A stretch of 64,000 nucleotides of DNA from Andrena cerasifolii (GCF_050908995.1 NC_135119.1:1426001-1490000), one strand, 5' to 3'. Counted from the first letter of the stretch, positions 1 to 11,639 are shown. Made by a program: numbers and translations. The notes: generated by a model from the letters alone, not told the origin.

Positions 1-618
1 GGGCCCACGACGCGAGGCCGGGCGGCCTGCGACCGGCCGCGTCACGCGCCTCGAAGCCTGGGGGAAATCCCGCTGCATTACCAAGAGTATTTCTCCCGCC
101 AAATGTCACCCCCGTTACGGTGGAAGCGCGCCGAAGACGCGCGAAATAGGTGGCACGATTTGGACCTGGGAAATTACTGATTGGTTGACACCGGCATCGG
201 TCAACAAATTAGGAGAGGTTTCCAGTCGCGCGCGTCTTGCCGGAAATTCTCCCCAACGCGTAGCGGACAGCCCCTGTCCTAGACACACGGGGACTGAGAG
301 GAAATAACTTGGAACTTGTATATAAGTGAACGAGAGTGGACGATAGGACTTGCGAGAAGACCTCTATCGGCGCCGGCGGAGACTAACCAGCGAGACCCAT
401 GTGGTGGGGCCGGGACGTCACACTAAGAAATGAGAATTCACGAGTTGAGGAAAGCAGACTTGTATGCAACACGTCTGTTGCTGCACGCTACGTAAACAAG
501 AGTGAAAAATCAAGATGGAAACCCGAGACCGCTACACGTTTTCTCGAACCATTAGAAGACGATCGACGTGATGCGCTGATTGGCTCATTAGAGTCGATGA
601 TTGGTGGATTGATCGTCC
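1..618. other. GC-rich promoter-like or LTR-like segment
   Basis: This CpG-rich stretch contrasts with the A+T-rich sequence that follows. It holds a TATA-like octamer at 319-326. An ORF of 77 codons starts at 399 but has no recognisable domain. It could be the promoter and first exon of a gene running in from the left, a 5' untranslated exon of the Ly6-A gene, or an LTR fragment. I cannot choose between these from sequence alone. Confidence 0.3.
319..326 (+). promoter_or_regulatory. TATA-box-like element
   Basis: TATATAAG lies in a GC-rich context and is followed about 30 bases later by purine-rich sequence suitable for a start site. No downstream coding sequence can be tied to it with confidence. 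Confidence 0.3.
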
Positions 619-622
619 ATCC

Positions 623-718
623 GCGTCGCTGATTCGCAGATCGATCGTGATCAGCGTCGCTGATTGGCAGATCGATCGTTGATCAATGTCGCTGATTGGC
701 AGATCGATCGTTGATCAA
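623..718. repeat. Short tandem repeat, about 31-33 bp unit, three copies
   Basis: The unit begins with gtcgctgattggcagatcga and is repeated three times with small differences. Degenerate traces of the same words (gattgg, gatcgt) lie just upstream at about 578-620. It is a minisatellite with no coding potential. Confidence 0.8.
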
Positions 719-1142
719 CGTCTCAATCGTGAGTCCGCGAGGTGCTGCGCCGAGAGCGAGCGTGGCGGCTTTGGGAATCAATGCATTCCCAATGAAACAT
801 AGACACTCTCCCATTCATTTAGCTCTATGTAAATCTGGCGTCTACTTAAAAAATATCAGAGTCGTAGATTAAACAAGGGAAAAAATTATTTTTTACTTTT
901 TGGTGAATTTTTATTGTTTTGAAGTTGGTTTCAATTTTTTAAAAATTTTGTTATAGTAATACGATGCCGCCGCTATCGCGACTGAAATTTATGGCTTGTC
1001 GCTGTCGCGTGCCCTCTCGCTCATTTTCAGTCTCTCGCACTCAAAATTTCCCTTGGAGAGTCACGCCAAAAATAGTCCACGAAGGTGCCCCTTCTTCGGC
1101 ACCGAAGTATTCCACTTCAAAACCTCGGTGACACCTACACTA

Positions 1143-1647
1143 GCGGACAAAAAAATTACCCCTCTTTCCATTTGTTCTATTTCTGTTATTTTTTAGTATT
1201 CATTTGGAACTGTGGTATGTATAATATGCATATTTTGATGGAGAATTTAAAGCTGTATAAAACCCAGTTAAAGTTGAATTTATTTAACTGCCAAACACAA
1301 GTGTTATATGACATTGGACGGGGTAACACATTTCTGGGGTCGACAAAGAAGTTACCACGTTTAATAACTTTTTAGATTGTCCTAAAAGCAAAAGGTGCCC
1401 TCACAAAATATAAGATTTTTTTTATTAATGTTAAAAAGTGGTAACTTTTTGTTGGCTTTAAAAGTGTGTTGTCTTGTTTAATGTTATGTAGGGTTGCTGT
1501 TTGTTAGTTAAATAAATTCAACTGTAACTAGGCTTTACACAGCTTTTAATTCTCTTTCAGAATATGTATATTAGGCAGATACTGCAGTTTTGAGCTGATA
1601 TTGAAAAGTAATAGAAGTAGGGTGGTTTCAAAAACTTTTTTGTCCGC
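1143..1647. mobile_element. MITE with long inverted repeats and TA target duplication (Tc1/mariner-type)
   Basis: The ends are inverted copies: GCGGACAAAAAAATT at the left and AACTTTTTTGTCCGC at the right, each flanked by TA (1141-1142 and 1648-1649). Interior segments also pair, for example around 1250-1320 with about 1460-1545, so the whole 505-bp unit can fold back. It carries no ORF of transposase type. The TA target and long arms suggest a non-autonomous Tc1/mariner-like element; the superfamily is inferred from the target only. Confidence 0.7.
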
Positions 1648-1716
1648 TACTTTATAACCCAAACAGGAAGTACCTAAGTTTCTCAATTTTTTTAAACCCC
1701 ATTTACATATATACCA

Positions 1717-3255
1717 TTCCATATCGGAGTAGACTTACGCCCCCACCGATTTGCAACCGAAGAACGAATCAACAGCCACCTCAGAGTCATCGTTGCGCGG
1801 AACGAGTCTACTTCTAAAGGCGGGATCTCCTACCCGCGATTGGTCGCAGCGACTGGTCGCAGTATACTGGTGCAATGGGAAAGCATGTATCTGTTCTCCT
1901 ACAAGCGACTGCGATCGTCGGGTTTACGCCAGACGTAGGAGCCTGACGCGAGTCTGTTTGAGTACCAGCCTAGGCTACTCGCGAGACACCACAATGCGAT
2001 GAAGGTCTGTTTCCCATTATACCTAGCCGCAGGCTGGGCACTGCGACCACCGGTCGCTAGACTGCTCCCGGAAGGAGTCTAGCGACCAGTCGCACTGCGA
2101 CCCATTGCAACAGTGTGACAGAATCCCAAGAAATAAGGAAAGAAGTTAGAAATCAAAAGATATGGGAGTATGTATTTTTATGTTACCTGTAGACTACTAA
2201 TATGAGCACCTAAAAGCGAGAAAAATATCATGACGTCTACTTCTGATCTGTGTGCACACACGTGTCTATGATTATATGTATTTTTCGTGCAGAATTTTAA
2301 ATCGCGTGTTTTAATTTTTGGTGATATAAAAGAAAACAATTGTTTGGGCCCCAAATGAGTAGTGTCGATTCTGTTAAGTAATAGCAAATAATTAGTTACA
2401 TTCAGTTTTTTTTCCATACGAAACCAATTGAAATATTGTCAGCAATCATCCCCCTTTTAGTTTCACTTCCGGGAACTTCTAAACAAATTTTTTGTTTGTT
2501 TTCTAATCAACATAATCTAGGCCTTGCTACTACGGAAAAAGCATTCGCAAATATTTGGCAGTTATAGATTAAGTACGTGTATTCTATGTCCCACTATCCT
2601 GTATTTTGCATTTAAAAATGCCAAATATTATTAAGGAAATTGATACTAAAAGTGTTAATATATAAGTTTGACCGTATTAAGAAAATAACGTCAATTCGTC
2701 ATGAATTGGCGTCAATAGTTTCAATAAAACTACAAGAATTTGATAAATATGCCATGGAAAGTGCAGTGTTCCATGATGTAGCGTGATGACTGATGCTTTA
2801 AATGGGTTGTTAGCGGGTCACGGTTTACTACAGCTTTATGACACTAGTCCTTCGGACCCCTACACGATATAAAGTAATTCGGAACCATCTGTCAAGTAAC
2901 TTGCAGAACATCGGAACTTCCCCCAACTTTTGAATTCTGACTCGTTTCTGGGATTCTGCCCCACTGTGGCAATGGACTTGGTCGTAGGTAGGAGTGTGCG
3001 GATCGTCCCAAGGCTCGGGTCCCTGGCCCTCGGGACGGGTCGGAAAGTTTCGGGTGGGGTCGGGCGGGGTCGCGATACTTTCGTAAGTTTCCGGCCCGTC
3101 CCGAGCCCGAAAAGTCGGCTGCCCGCACACCCCTGGTCGCAGGCAAGGAGATTCAGCTTAGGCCCAGTCGCTGGGTCAAATCGCTGCGACCAAACGCAGC
3201 GACCAATCGCGGGTAAGAGATCCTACCTTAAGTGGAGTTCAGTATATGGAACGTT
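1717..3255. mobile_element. Composite inverted-repeat element, same family as 8729-8901
   Basis: The left end (CATTCCATATCGGAGTAGAC) and the right end (gtggagttcagtatatgg) are diverged inverted copies. An inner pair is clearer: cccgcgattggtcgcagcg near 1838 faces cgcagcgaccaatcgcggg near 3195. A local hairpin sits at 2050-2095. The first 100 bases align by eye with 8729-8901. A small hAT-like element lies inside at 2989-3135. No transposase is visible. Confidence 0.5.
2989..3135. mobile_element. 147-bp hAT-type MITE with near-perfect 8-bp target duplication
   Basis: It starts TAGGAGTGTGCGG and ends with the inverted copy CCGCACACCCCTG. Flanking 8-mers are GTCGTAGG (2981-2988) and GTCGCAGG (3136-3143), one mismatch. 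The interior is built from variants of cccgagcccg and cgggtcgg words. hAT elements make 8-bp duplications and commonly begin YAGRG, which fits. Confidence 0.75.
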
Positions 3256-3299
3256 GTCAGGCTTGAACGATGTCATCAGGCGCACCATATTCCTCAAAT

Positions 3300-3799
3300 G
3301 AAGTCGTTCAACCATGCAAGCATGACAAATAAATTCATTCAACTCTTTTTATTTTGGTAATTCGCACATTTAATCTAGCTTCGCCGATATTAACTTATTT
3401 CAACGAGCATCGGCACATCGCCAAGTAGGCAATCATTAAGAGTTATCAGTTTCAATTGTCCGAGTGCGTGTAAATCTAATTTCTTTGCGTGTCCAGTGCG
3501 AGTAAATTTGTATTCTTTGTCTAAATTTTTTTACACGTTTTAGTGCCAGAGATTTGGCATTTTTTCATTTTTTGGGGGGTGGTGTGATTCTGTGTTTTGT
3601 GTAATTTCTGCGCGTGTGTCTCGATAACACAATGGACCGCAGTGGATATAATGGAAACAATGGATGCTCGCTTGTAATTAGGTCTGGTGTAATTCAAAGA
3701 TATCCTTTAATTTCGGAATAAGAGTCACAGAAACGTGTGTTATCGTCGCAGCTTCTCTGAGGTGAGTGACCCCGTGCGATTAGTGCCTTTCACTACCAC
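3300..3799 (+). repeat. Interspersed repeat, copy 1 (left part)
   Basis: About 500 bases align in the same orientation with 10790-11290, including landmarks such as tctcgataacacaatgga and cttctctgaggtgagtgacc. The copy is interrupted by the hAT-like element at 3807-5896 and resumes at about 5898-6090. The repeat could be the non-coding part of a retroelement; it has no long ORF and I do not recognise the family. Confidence 0.7.
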
Positions 3800-4230
3800 T
3801 GCTGTACTAGGGCTGTAACGAAAATTCAAATAATCCAAGTATTCGAATAATTAGGAGTTTTCGAATATGCGAATAATTCGGAGTCTTTGAATATTTGAAT
3901 AATTAGGAGTCTTCGAAATAAAAATATCATAGTTCCTCAAAATCGTTAATGGGGTTTTAGTTTTCTACAAAAACCTCTATTTATTCTGTTTGTCACCCGC
4001 TTATGGCGGGACACGGGTGGTCCTAAAAGAGGGGGCCCTTGGCCGACTGATTGTGAGTCCAGGTTGTCTACTCATTATTATTAATATAATAATATTAATA
4101 ACTGACGGTTGTTTTTGTTTCAAAATGTATAAATTTACCAAAGATTAATAAAATTCCAAAGTTATCGCTTGAAACACAAATAATTGTAAAAGCCAATATG
4201 AAAAGAATTTCATGGTAATGTGTGAACATA

Positions 4231-5364
4231 CAGGGTGTCCCACTAAGGAGTGGACAGCGCGATATCTCTTAAAGTATTGTCGATAAAAATATAAAAAAAA
4301 TAGGGAATTGCATGGTTCGAGGGGGCCCATTTATTAGCGCGAACGAATTTTGTTTCCGATTATTATTTTAAAAGATACGATGGTCAAGTTCGGTTTTTCA
4401 AATGGAACTATTTTTTTTGAAGACCTGAGTTGATAGTGCGTTCCAAGACAAATTCAATAAGCTTTAATGTATACACTTTATTTCCACTGGTTTTTAAGAT
4501 ATTGCGCTTGCAAATTTACTGATTTTCACTGCAAGGTCTTACTGGCGCCACGGGTGGCACTGCCTGTTGAAATGGATACTTACCTGCCAAAGGTCTACGC
4601 CAGAAATGGCAGGCCCAAAGGCTGGACAATTCTTTTCCGTCAGAAATGCTACTTAGGTAGGTACATCTGCGGTATCGAGAAGCGCATCGTTACTTTTATT
4701 TCGCACTTGCTTCTACGCTCGGATGGCCGGTTCTTTTGGGAGGGATGCAAGTTGGATTGGTTCTGATACAATCTGCTCCCTATGGTTGAAATTTAGTCTA
4801 GCAACTTTCACTCCTCCTAACCTAACCAATCCAACTTGCATCCCTCCCAAAAGAACCGGCCATCCGAGCGTAGAAGCAAGTGCGAAATAAAAGTAACGAT
4901 ACCTACCTAAGTAGCATTTCTGACGGAAAAGAATTGTCCAGCCTTTGGGCCTGCCATTTCTGGCGTAGACCTTTGGCAGGTAAGTATCCATTTCAACAGG
5001 CAGTGCCACCCGTGGGGCCAGTAAGACCGCCCCCGGTTTTTGCCATTCCAGAGGGGTTTCTTGCAGTGAAAATCAGTAAATTTGCAAGCGCAATATCTTA
5101 AAAACCAGTGGAAATAAAGTGTATACATTAAAGCTTATTGAATTTGTCTTGGAACGCACTATCAACTCAGGTCTTCAAAAAAAATAGTTCCATTTGAAAA
5201 ACCGAACTTGACCATCGTATCTTTTAAAATAATAATCGAAAACAAAATTCGTTCGCGCTAATAAATGGGCCCCCTCGAACCATGCAATTCCCTATTTCTT
5301 TTATATTTCTATCGACAATACTTTAAGAGATATCGCGCTGTCCACTCCTTAGTGGGACACCCTG
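4231..5364. mobile_element. 1.13-kb foldback transposon with TA target duplication
   Basis: Two arms of about 530-540 bases (4231-4762 and 4824-5364) are near-identical inverted copies around a 61-base spacer. The ends read CAGGGTGTCCCACTAAGGAG and its complement, each flanked by TA. The arms differ by two indels: about 20 extra bases near 4662-4685 in the left arm, and about 37 extra bases near 5020-5060 in the right arm. The ORFs seen on both strands are mirror images of the palindrome and not genes. TIR and target fit Tc1/mariner. Confidence 0.85.
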
Positions 5365-5399
5365 TATATTTCATGATCAGATTCTTATTCGGTACAATC

Positions 5400-5880
5400 C
5401 GAAATTCGGTCACTCCGAATACTCCTAATTATTCGAATATTCGAATACTCCTAATTATTCGAATATTCGAATACTCCTAATTATTCGAATATTCGAATAC
5501 TCCTAATTATTCGATAATTCGAATACTCCTAATTATTCGAATATTCGAATACTCCTAATTATTCGAATATTCGAATACTCCTGATTATTCGAATATTCGA
5601 ATACTCCTGATTATTCGAATATTCGAATACTCCTGATTATTCGAATATTCGAATACTCCTAATTATTCGAATATTCGAATACTCCTAATTATTCGAATAT
5701 TCGAATACTCCTAATTATTCGAATATTTGAAGAAATTATTCGTATTCAAATATTCGAATACTCCTAATTATTCAAATATTCGATTACTCCTAATTATTCG
5801 AATATTCGAATACTTCTGATTATTCGAATATTCGAAGAAATTATTCGTATTCGAAATGATTCGAATTATTTGAATAGTAG
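5400..5880. repeat. Tandem array of about 26-bp units
   Basis: The unit is close to TCCTAATTATTCGAATATTC followed by GAATAC, repeated about 17 times with few changes. Each unit contains the palindrome TTCGAATATTCGAA. It is the right subterminal part of the hAT-like element 3807-5896; inverted, degenerate copies lie at 3820-3915. Confidence 0.9.
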
Positions 5881-5897
5881 AATAATTACAGCTCTAT

Positions 5898-6090
5898 TGC
5901 TGTATCCTTCAAATGACTTCTTCCGCGTGCACCGGTACTGGGACTGGTTGTCCGCTTGTAGGTGAAACATACCAAAACTTTAAACGCTTATAATTACAAA
6001 GGAAAGCCTCAATCGCAATTTCGTCATCTTCATTTTCGTTTTATTTTGACGTTTAGAATCACCTCTTAAACGGAACACCCTGTATATCTC
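5898..6090 (+). repeat. Interspersed repeat, copy 1 (right part)
   Basis: This continues the alignment broken at 3800 and matches about 11300-11490, for example ctttaaacg, tctcaaccgcaat and the terminal caccctgtata-like sequence. It shows that the hAT-like element landed inside an existing repeat. Confidence 0.6.
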
Positions 6091-6266
6091 GTCTGTGGTA
6101 AGACGAACACGATGTATATCGACACCGTTACCATTTAGATTTCGTATGCACAAATGAAAGACCGTATACATATTGTCTACTTACTGAACACCTCCAGGGG
6201 CATGCTAGTCCTTACTTTTATTGCGAGAGATAAGATAACAGGTAACGAGGAGATTTGTCTTTACAG

Positions 6267-6334
6267 ATCTCAAGGTGGAACCACCATGGCTGGACAGTTA
6301 AGACTGACGGTAGTAACCATTTTAATCAGTTTTG
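6267..6334 (+). CDS. Ly6-A exon 1: signal peptide exon of a Ly6/three-finger protein
   Basis: A candidate 3' splice site (ttgtctttacag, ending 6266) precedes 19 untranslated bases and an ATG at 6286 in good context (ccaccatgg). The coding part gives MAGQLRLTVVTILISF, a hydrophobic secretion signal, and stops at a strong donor, g|gtaagt, at 6335. The codon is split after its first base, matching the acceptor phase of the exon at 23371. In the product the mature Ly6 domain begins about 10 residues later. The link crosses a 17-kb intron full of transposons and is inferred from phase, strand and the same exon plan in Ly6-B. A nearer, unrecognised first exon cannot be excluded. Confidence 0.55.
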
Positions 6335-6606
6335 GTAAGTAGATTTTCTGATATCTTACATTCGTTACTATTTTTGTGAAACGTTTATGGAGAAGTACTG
6401 ATTTATTAATTCAATTGAATTCGGTCTCTGAGTACTTTCATTATGAGAAGTTTTAACCAGTTTTCGTATATTATCTGCATTGTATAATAATTTAGAATTA
6501 TAGATACGTTTTAAGGCATATTGTTAAACAAAATTTTTCATAGCAAAAGTCGCTTCTTCGAAAAAGTCTCCCTTTCAGTTTGTGAATTAATTGTGTAGTA
6601 TCATAA

Positions 6607-7516
6607 CCCTCAAACACCACACTATATTTTCCTAACGCTTCCATCACACTGGGTCCACACGACCCAGAATTTCGTTTCCTCTATATATCAGGATTTGCTG
6701 CACAGATTTAAACAATTTTTTTAATCAATTCATCAGACTACAAGGAAATGAAATATATCGATAGTTTGGTCAAAAATCTTTTGATGCTCAAGATATTTTG
6801 AAAAACGACGTCCGGGTTCTGAAAGTTCCGTTTTTTTCTTATTTTAATCGCAGTTTCTTCTAAAAACAGGTACGGGGATTTTATTATACATCAATCGAAA
6901 GGTTTTGAGTCATACTTGAGGGTAATATATATGTCATTATAATTGGTTCCAAAAAATATAATTATTTCGGGAGGTGAAGTCGAGTGATTTTTTACTTCTT
7001 CCGAACGAATGTTCTCTGTAGAATTATACAATGAAATTGTTGGAATAATAATTTCTCTTATTAAAACACAAATAAATCACTATGGAATCATTCATTTACA
7101 CTAGGAGCAGTCGCAACATATTTTCGCCACATGTTCCCTACAAAACGATCGATCGCATTTTAAACACTTTCTATCGATTGAAAAGTATGTGTTCTACTTT
7201 ACACAGCGTAGAAATGCTGTCTGAACAAGAAATCACTGTACAAACAATAATGTTCTGTAGCAACTACTAACTCCACTTTTCCAGGAATGCTGACGTGCAC
7301 ACCACACTGGGTCTGTGCGACCCATAGACTACCTTTTTCACGATGTCACTCGCTTCTTCAGGTAAACTAGGCGTCTTATGGTGCGCAAGCGGTAGTAGGG
7401 ATCACAAAGTTTTTTCCGCCACCACAACAGCTCCCCATCATTTACTGTTTAGTAGTGGCCACGAATCTTTCAAACGGCCTGGTTCTCGGTGACATATGTA
7501 GTGTGATGTTTGAGGG
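6607..7516. mobile_element. piggyBac-type MITE, TTAA target
   Basis: The ends CCCTCAAACACCACACTA and TAGTGTGATGTTTGAGGG are inverted copies with one added base. The right flank is TTAA (7517-7520); the left is ATAA (6603-6606), a probable decayed TTAA. Inside, two copies of cactgggtc..gaccca hairpins lie near 6648 and 7302, like the subterminal repeats of piggyBac elements. The 62-codon ORF at 7082 is unremarkable. It sits in intron 1 of Ly6-A. Confidence 0.65.
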
Positions 7517-7520
7517 TTAA

Positions 7521-7964
7521 GAATCAGGGGAAAAATGTCATTGAATATGTACATGGAATGATCACAATGATGGTACAACTGGGCATAAAGTGATTCCTCA
7601 TCCCAAAATTAATCAAAAACATAGAATGACGGTTTTTTTTATATAAGGTTTTGTACTTAAAAAAGAAACGGGTTTGCATAATTTGTTATGTACGCGTAGG
7701 TACACTTGACTAATCGTAAGAATAGATTTGGTATTTCTGTTTGAATTGGTGCCCTTATTAGATTTCCGGAATTGTAAACATTAGAGATATAGATGGTTAT
7801 TGTAAATGTTTAGACAATTTAATTAACAACTATTCTCAGAAGGAATTGTTGAAAACCTTGATCTTGTTGCCGAATGCTAAGTTAATACCAGTCGAGTGAT
7901 GGATTCGTGAATTCTTGTTACTGTATCCTGATTTTGAAATATTTTTGTTTTATTTTAACGAAAT
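7521..7964. other. Intronic sequence without recognised features
   Basis: A+T-rich intron 1 sequence of Ly6-A. I see no ORF of interest, repeat or motif here. Confidence 0.5.
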
Positions 7965-8335
7965 CTGAAATATCTTCGGAGTACATATCTAGAGACTGTC
8001 GCTGCCGTGTATCTTTACTCGTAACCCGGCTATTCCAACCTTACCTGAAACTTATTTCATTAATATCTTATTACGCCTGCAATATTTCCTAAATTTAAAG
8101 GCATTTTCTTATATAAACCGCATATAAGCTTTCGAATAAAACCAAATTCAATAAAATTGGTTCACGTATGACATAGATATCGTAATATCGTCTCATGGAT
8201 CAGACGGAAACGGTAAAGTAAGATTTTTTTTTTGATTCTTCGACAAAATTTTCATCAATATAATACGTATACGCGTTACACGCACACTTTCAGCCAAAAT
8301 AAACTAACACATGTTTCGTTCGTCGACTCTCGGGA
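7965..8335 (+). repeat. Dispersed repeat, inverted relative to 21370-21735
   Basis: About 370 bases are the inverted, roughly 85-90% similar counterpart of 21370-21735, with shared landmarks such as tattacgcctgcaatattt and tatacgcgttacacgc. No coding potential. The two copies flank 13 kb of intron 1, so they may be arms of one disrupted element or two separate insertions. Confidence 0.7.
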
Positions 8336-8362
8336 TTATTTGTCATTGTACATACCTATATA

Positions 8363-8600
8363 CCAGGGGTTTAAAACAGTTATGATATCGGTTTCGGTTC
8401 TTCAAACAGTTATGAAGAACCGATAGTCTGGATAAATGTTATACGGATCCGAAATTTCTGACTATATCGATTTCGGTTACGCTTCTAGAACCGATATTAT
8501 ATCGGTTATAACGGTTCTAGAACCGTTATTTTTTTCAGTTCTATATCGGTTCTAAAACGGTTCTGGAGTCGGTTTATTTCGGTTCGTAAATTGATTCTTA
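8363..8600. mobile_element. Degenerate word-repeat element, hAT-like left end
   Basis: It begins CAGGGGTTTAAAACAG and then consists of many variants of cggttctagaaccg and atatcggtt. The start resembles the other hAT-like elements of the window. A matching right end and target duplication are not visible. Confidence 0.35.
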
Positions 8601-8728
8601 TATTGTTCCTACGAAATTGTTATATGTTTTAACTATCCGATGGCTGCGCAAGAATTTATTTTGTCAACGCAATTTGAACGCAGACGTCTATTCTTGTTTT
8701 ATCCATCATCTCAGTAGCGTATCTATAC

Positions 8729-8901
8729 TGCGTTCCACATAAGAGCGTACCAACGCCCCTACAGATTTGCGACCGATCTGCGCAGCTCCCACGGATCTGA
8801 CACACGCGATTGGTCGTAGCACTTTCCCTGCCGGTTTACTACCAATCAACAGTATATCCCTGCGCGAAACGAGTACGCTCTAATGTGGAACGCAGTGTAC
8901 G
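8729..8901. mobile_element. 173-bp MITE
   Basis: Terminal inverted repeats of about 24 bases: ACTGCGTTCCACATAAGAGC at the left and its complement at the right. The interior (gcccctacagatttgcgacc) matches about 1750-1770 of the composite element near the left edge of the window. An 84-codon ORF starting at 8810 overlaps it and has no recognisable domain. Confidence 0.65.
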
Positions 8902-9916
8902 TCAATGTTTTAAGGGGGTAGACACGTCACGTGATCTGGCCGATTTGGCAGGTCGGTATTACAGCAGATTTTTCTGCACTGAAATGGTGTTACCCATAGA
9001 TACGCCGCTGCCTGGTGCACGCGAGAGGGAGCTGTTTGCTATTTCCGTATTCTATTCTGAATAAAAAAAGAAATTCTCAGCTGTTGCGTTGTACTTATAA
9101 AAATTTAAACGGACAGTCGGCTGGTACTGCAAACGTAGACAATTCATTGTACATTTTAATTACTTGAAATGTGCTTATGCTACAATATTCTACGTTAGCA
9201 GTAAGGAATTATAAGTGAAAAGGGAAAATAGATTAGGGGATGTCCCCAGAAAATGAAGTTTGTTAGGCTAGACATTTTTTTATTAGCAAAGCACCGAAAC
9301 AGAACATGAAGTACATTTATTACACGTCCTATGCAGAAAGCAGTTATGAACAAACATTATATATAAAATTGTGTTGGATGTTGAATTGGACTAGTGAAAA
9401 TGCGCAGGGTGGATGCGCGTGATTATTATATGGTTGGCTCCTCAAAGTGACAGAAAATATAACCTATATGCTATACCCGATTTCCTAAAGATACTGTTGC
9501 GGCGTAATAATAATGTTTTGGAAGGATAATAAAAGGTTCACAAATGTAGCGTAAAAGAACGAAATAGCCACCAAACATTTATTGGCATAAAGCATATACA
9601 TAGGGGACATTCCATGCGAACTGGGATAGATTTCGGAGTAAATTTTCGTAGATTGCTGAAATTTGAATATGTTGTAGTCTTTAGTGATATTTAAACGAAC
9701 CTCAAAGGATTTTTCGAAATTTTGAAAAATGTCGATTTTACAGCTGTTTGAAGTTAAGAGCTAACTTTTTTTCAATACATTATAGCTATGGAAGTAGTAA
9801 ACTGATGGAGATGAGCTTTACGGTGCTTATAGAGAAGACATTGAAGTTTTAAGAAAAAATTATTTCAGTTTAAAAAAAAAATTTGAACCATATTTGTGCA
9901 ATTATTTTAAACAAAT
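8902..9916. other. Intronic sequence without recognised features
   Basis: A+T-rich intron 1 sequence. I see no gene, clear repeat boundary or RNA. The stretch 9610-9900 has the look of old repeat sequence but I could not pair it with anything. Confidence 0.4.
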
Positions 9917-9920
9917 GCAC

Positions 9921-10760
9921 TGGCCCTTTTTCGTCGCTAACATTCTACAGTATTTGATGAACATGGTTTAGGGCACTGCCAAGCCACAGGTTCCCGTCTA
10001 GAGCACTTCTATTTCGTGAAGGAAACATCACTACAACGACATCTTCATTATCATAATTATATAAATCTTCGCGGTCTGCTCTGTTCGATGATGTAGCGTA
10101 AATGATACCAAGAATAAATGTAAAATAATTTTTATTGCAATGAACTTCACGAAAAATCATAACAATTTTATGCTTCTCGCTAATAGGTATCACCCATCAA
10201 ATTTCCGTAGAAGCACCGTATCTCGTTCATACATTGGCGACCTTGTTTGAAATGAAAATGAAAACAATAAATCGCAAACGATGAACTTGTAATGTGCAAA
10301 GTAAATAAATCAACGAATTTATCATGGAAGACACAAATAAACAAAGCGGGAAAGTAGAGTAATAATGAAAAGAATGGAAACGAATGCTATGTATTCGTAG
10401 GGTTAATAGGGGGTTAGGAAACCTGGGATGAATAGATTTTTGTATTTTATTTGTAGCCGTCTTCATAGATTAAAATGTAAGATGCTCATTGTTAGTGGAA
10501 ATCTGTTGGGCAAAAAAATACGCATTTATTTCAAAATCTACTATCCGTTATTTCATGTTAACAATGGGAAAGTAAACATAAACGAACCAATGTAAATTCA
10601 ATTTTGTGACAGGACCACGTCAACGCGTCTCATACTAGATGGCGTCACATTGATCTTTCCTCGCGAAATAGACGCGGTCTAGACGGGAACCTACGGCTTG
10701 GCAGTGCCCTAAACCATATTCATGAAATACTGTAGAATGTTAGCGTCGAAAAAAGGCCAA
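9921..10760. mobile_element. Inverted-repeat element, about 840 bp
   Basis: About 110 bases at 9921-10030 are inverted at 10655-10760; both contain ggtttagggcactgccaagc and ttcccgtctaga in their own orientation. The outer ends are near GGCCCTTTTTCGTCGCTAAC. The interior has no transposase-like ORF and no clear target duplication was found. Confidence 0.65.
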
Positions 10761-10769
10761 CCATGGTAA

Positions 10770-11490
10770 CCTATCCGGTGTGTACATCAACCAATCAAGC
10801 ATACACAAATAAACTTATTCAACTGTTTTCGTTTTGGTGATCCCCATATTCAACCTAGCTCCGCCGATATTAATTTATTTCAGCAAGTATCGACACATCG
10901 CGAAGTAGACAACCATTGAAAGATATCAGTTACAATGATCTGAGTGCGTGTAAATCTGTTTTTTTTTGTGTATTCAGTGCAGCTAAATTTGTGTTTCTTT
11001 TGAATTTTTTGAAAAGTTTTCGAGCAAGAGATTTGATATTTTTTCATTTTTTGGGGGGTGGCGTGATTCTGTGGTTTATGTGATTTCTGCGCACGTGTGT
11101 CTCGATAACACAATGGACTACAATAGTGGATATAATAGAAACAATGGATTTTAGTGAGTAGGGAAGCACCCTTTAATTTTTGATTGAGTGTAGCAGAATC
11201 GTGTGGTCATGCCGATTGTCGGTAAATTTCGTCGTAGCTTCTCTGAGGTGAGTGACCCCGTGCGACAGTGGCTTCGACGTCTTTGACAACCACTGCTCGA
11301 CCTCTCGCCTGACTTTCCTCGCGTGGAGCACTGCTCACGGATTGCCTGCTTTTACACATATCTTTAAACGTTTGTGACTAACAAACGAAGTCTCAACCGC
11401 AATATCGTTATTCTTGATTTTCGTCTTAGAATACTGTCTAGAACCACCCTTTAAATTTATTCCCACACGTAGCCGTACACACTGTATAAC
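10770..11490 (+). repeat. Interspersed repeat, copy 2 (uninterrupted)
   Basis: Same orientation and family as 3300-3799 plus 5898-6090. It lacks the hAT-like insertion and therefore shows the original sequence across that site. The ORF on the opposite strand at 10880-11113 is not conserved in copy 1 and is taken as chance. Confidence 0.7.
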
Positions 11491-11639
11491 TTATTGGTAG
11501 ATTTGCGCGATAAGAGATTATTAGATGGAAATACGAAGATTTTTAAAAACGCTATTGTGGCGAAAACTAATATTCCCACAATCTCGACAATGGACTAAAA
11601 TTGTTTATTTAACAATTTATTAAAAGAATTTATAGAAAT

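Larger units (their letters stand above)
3807..5896. mobile_element. hAT-like element holding a satellite array and a nested foldback
   Basis: The ends TAGGGCTGTAAC and ATTACAGCTCTA are inverted copies. The flanks read CTGCTGTA on the left and TTGCTGTA on the right, a probable 8-bp target duplication. The insertion splits an older repeat whose intact version (10790-11480) has CTGCTCGA at the same place. Near the left end, units of ttcgaataattaggag run in one direction; near the right end about 17 units run in the opposite direction. A TA-target foldback (4231-5364) is inserted inside. No transposase is seen. Confidence 0.65.

Noticed and set aside
5400..5880. Regular repeats considered as a CRISPR array
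   Set aside because: Units are contiguous without unique spacers and lie inside a eukaryotic transposon; it is a satellite array.
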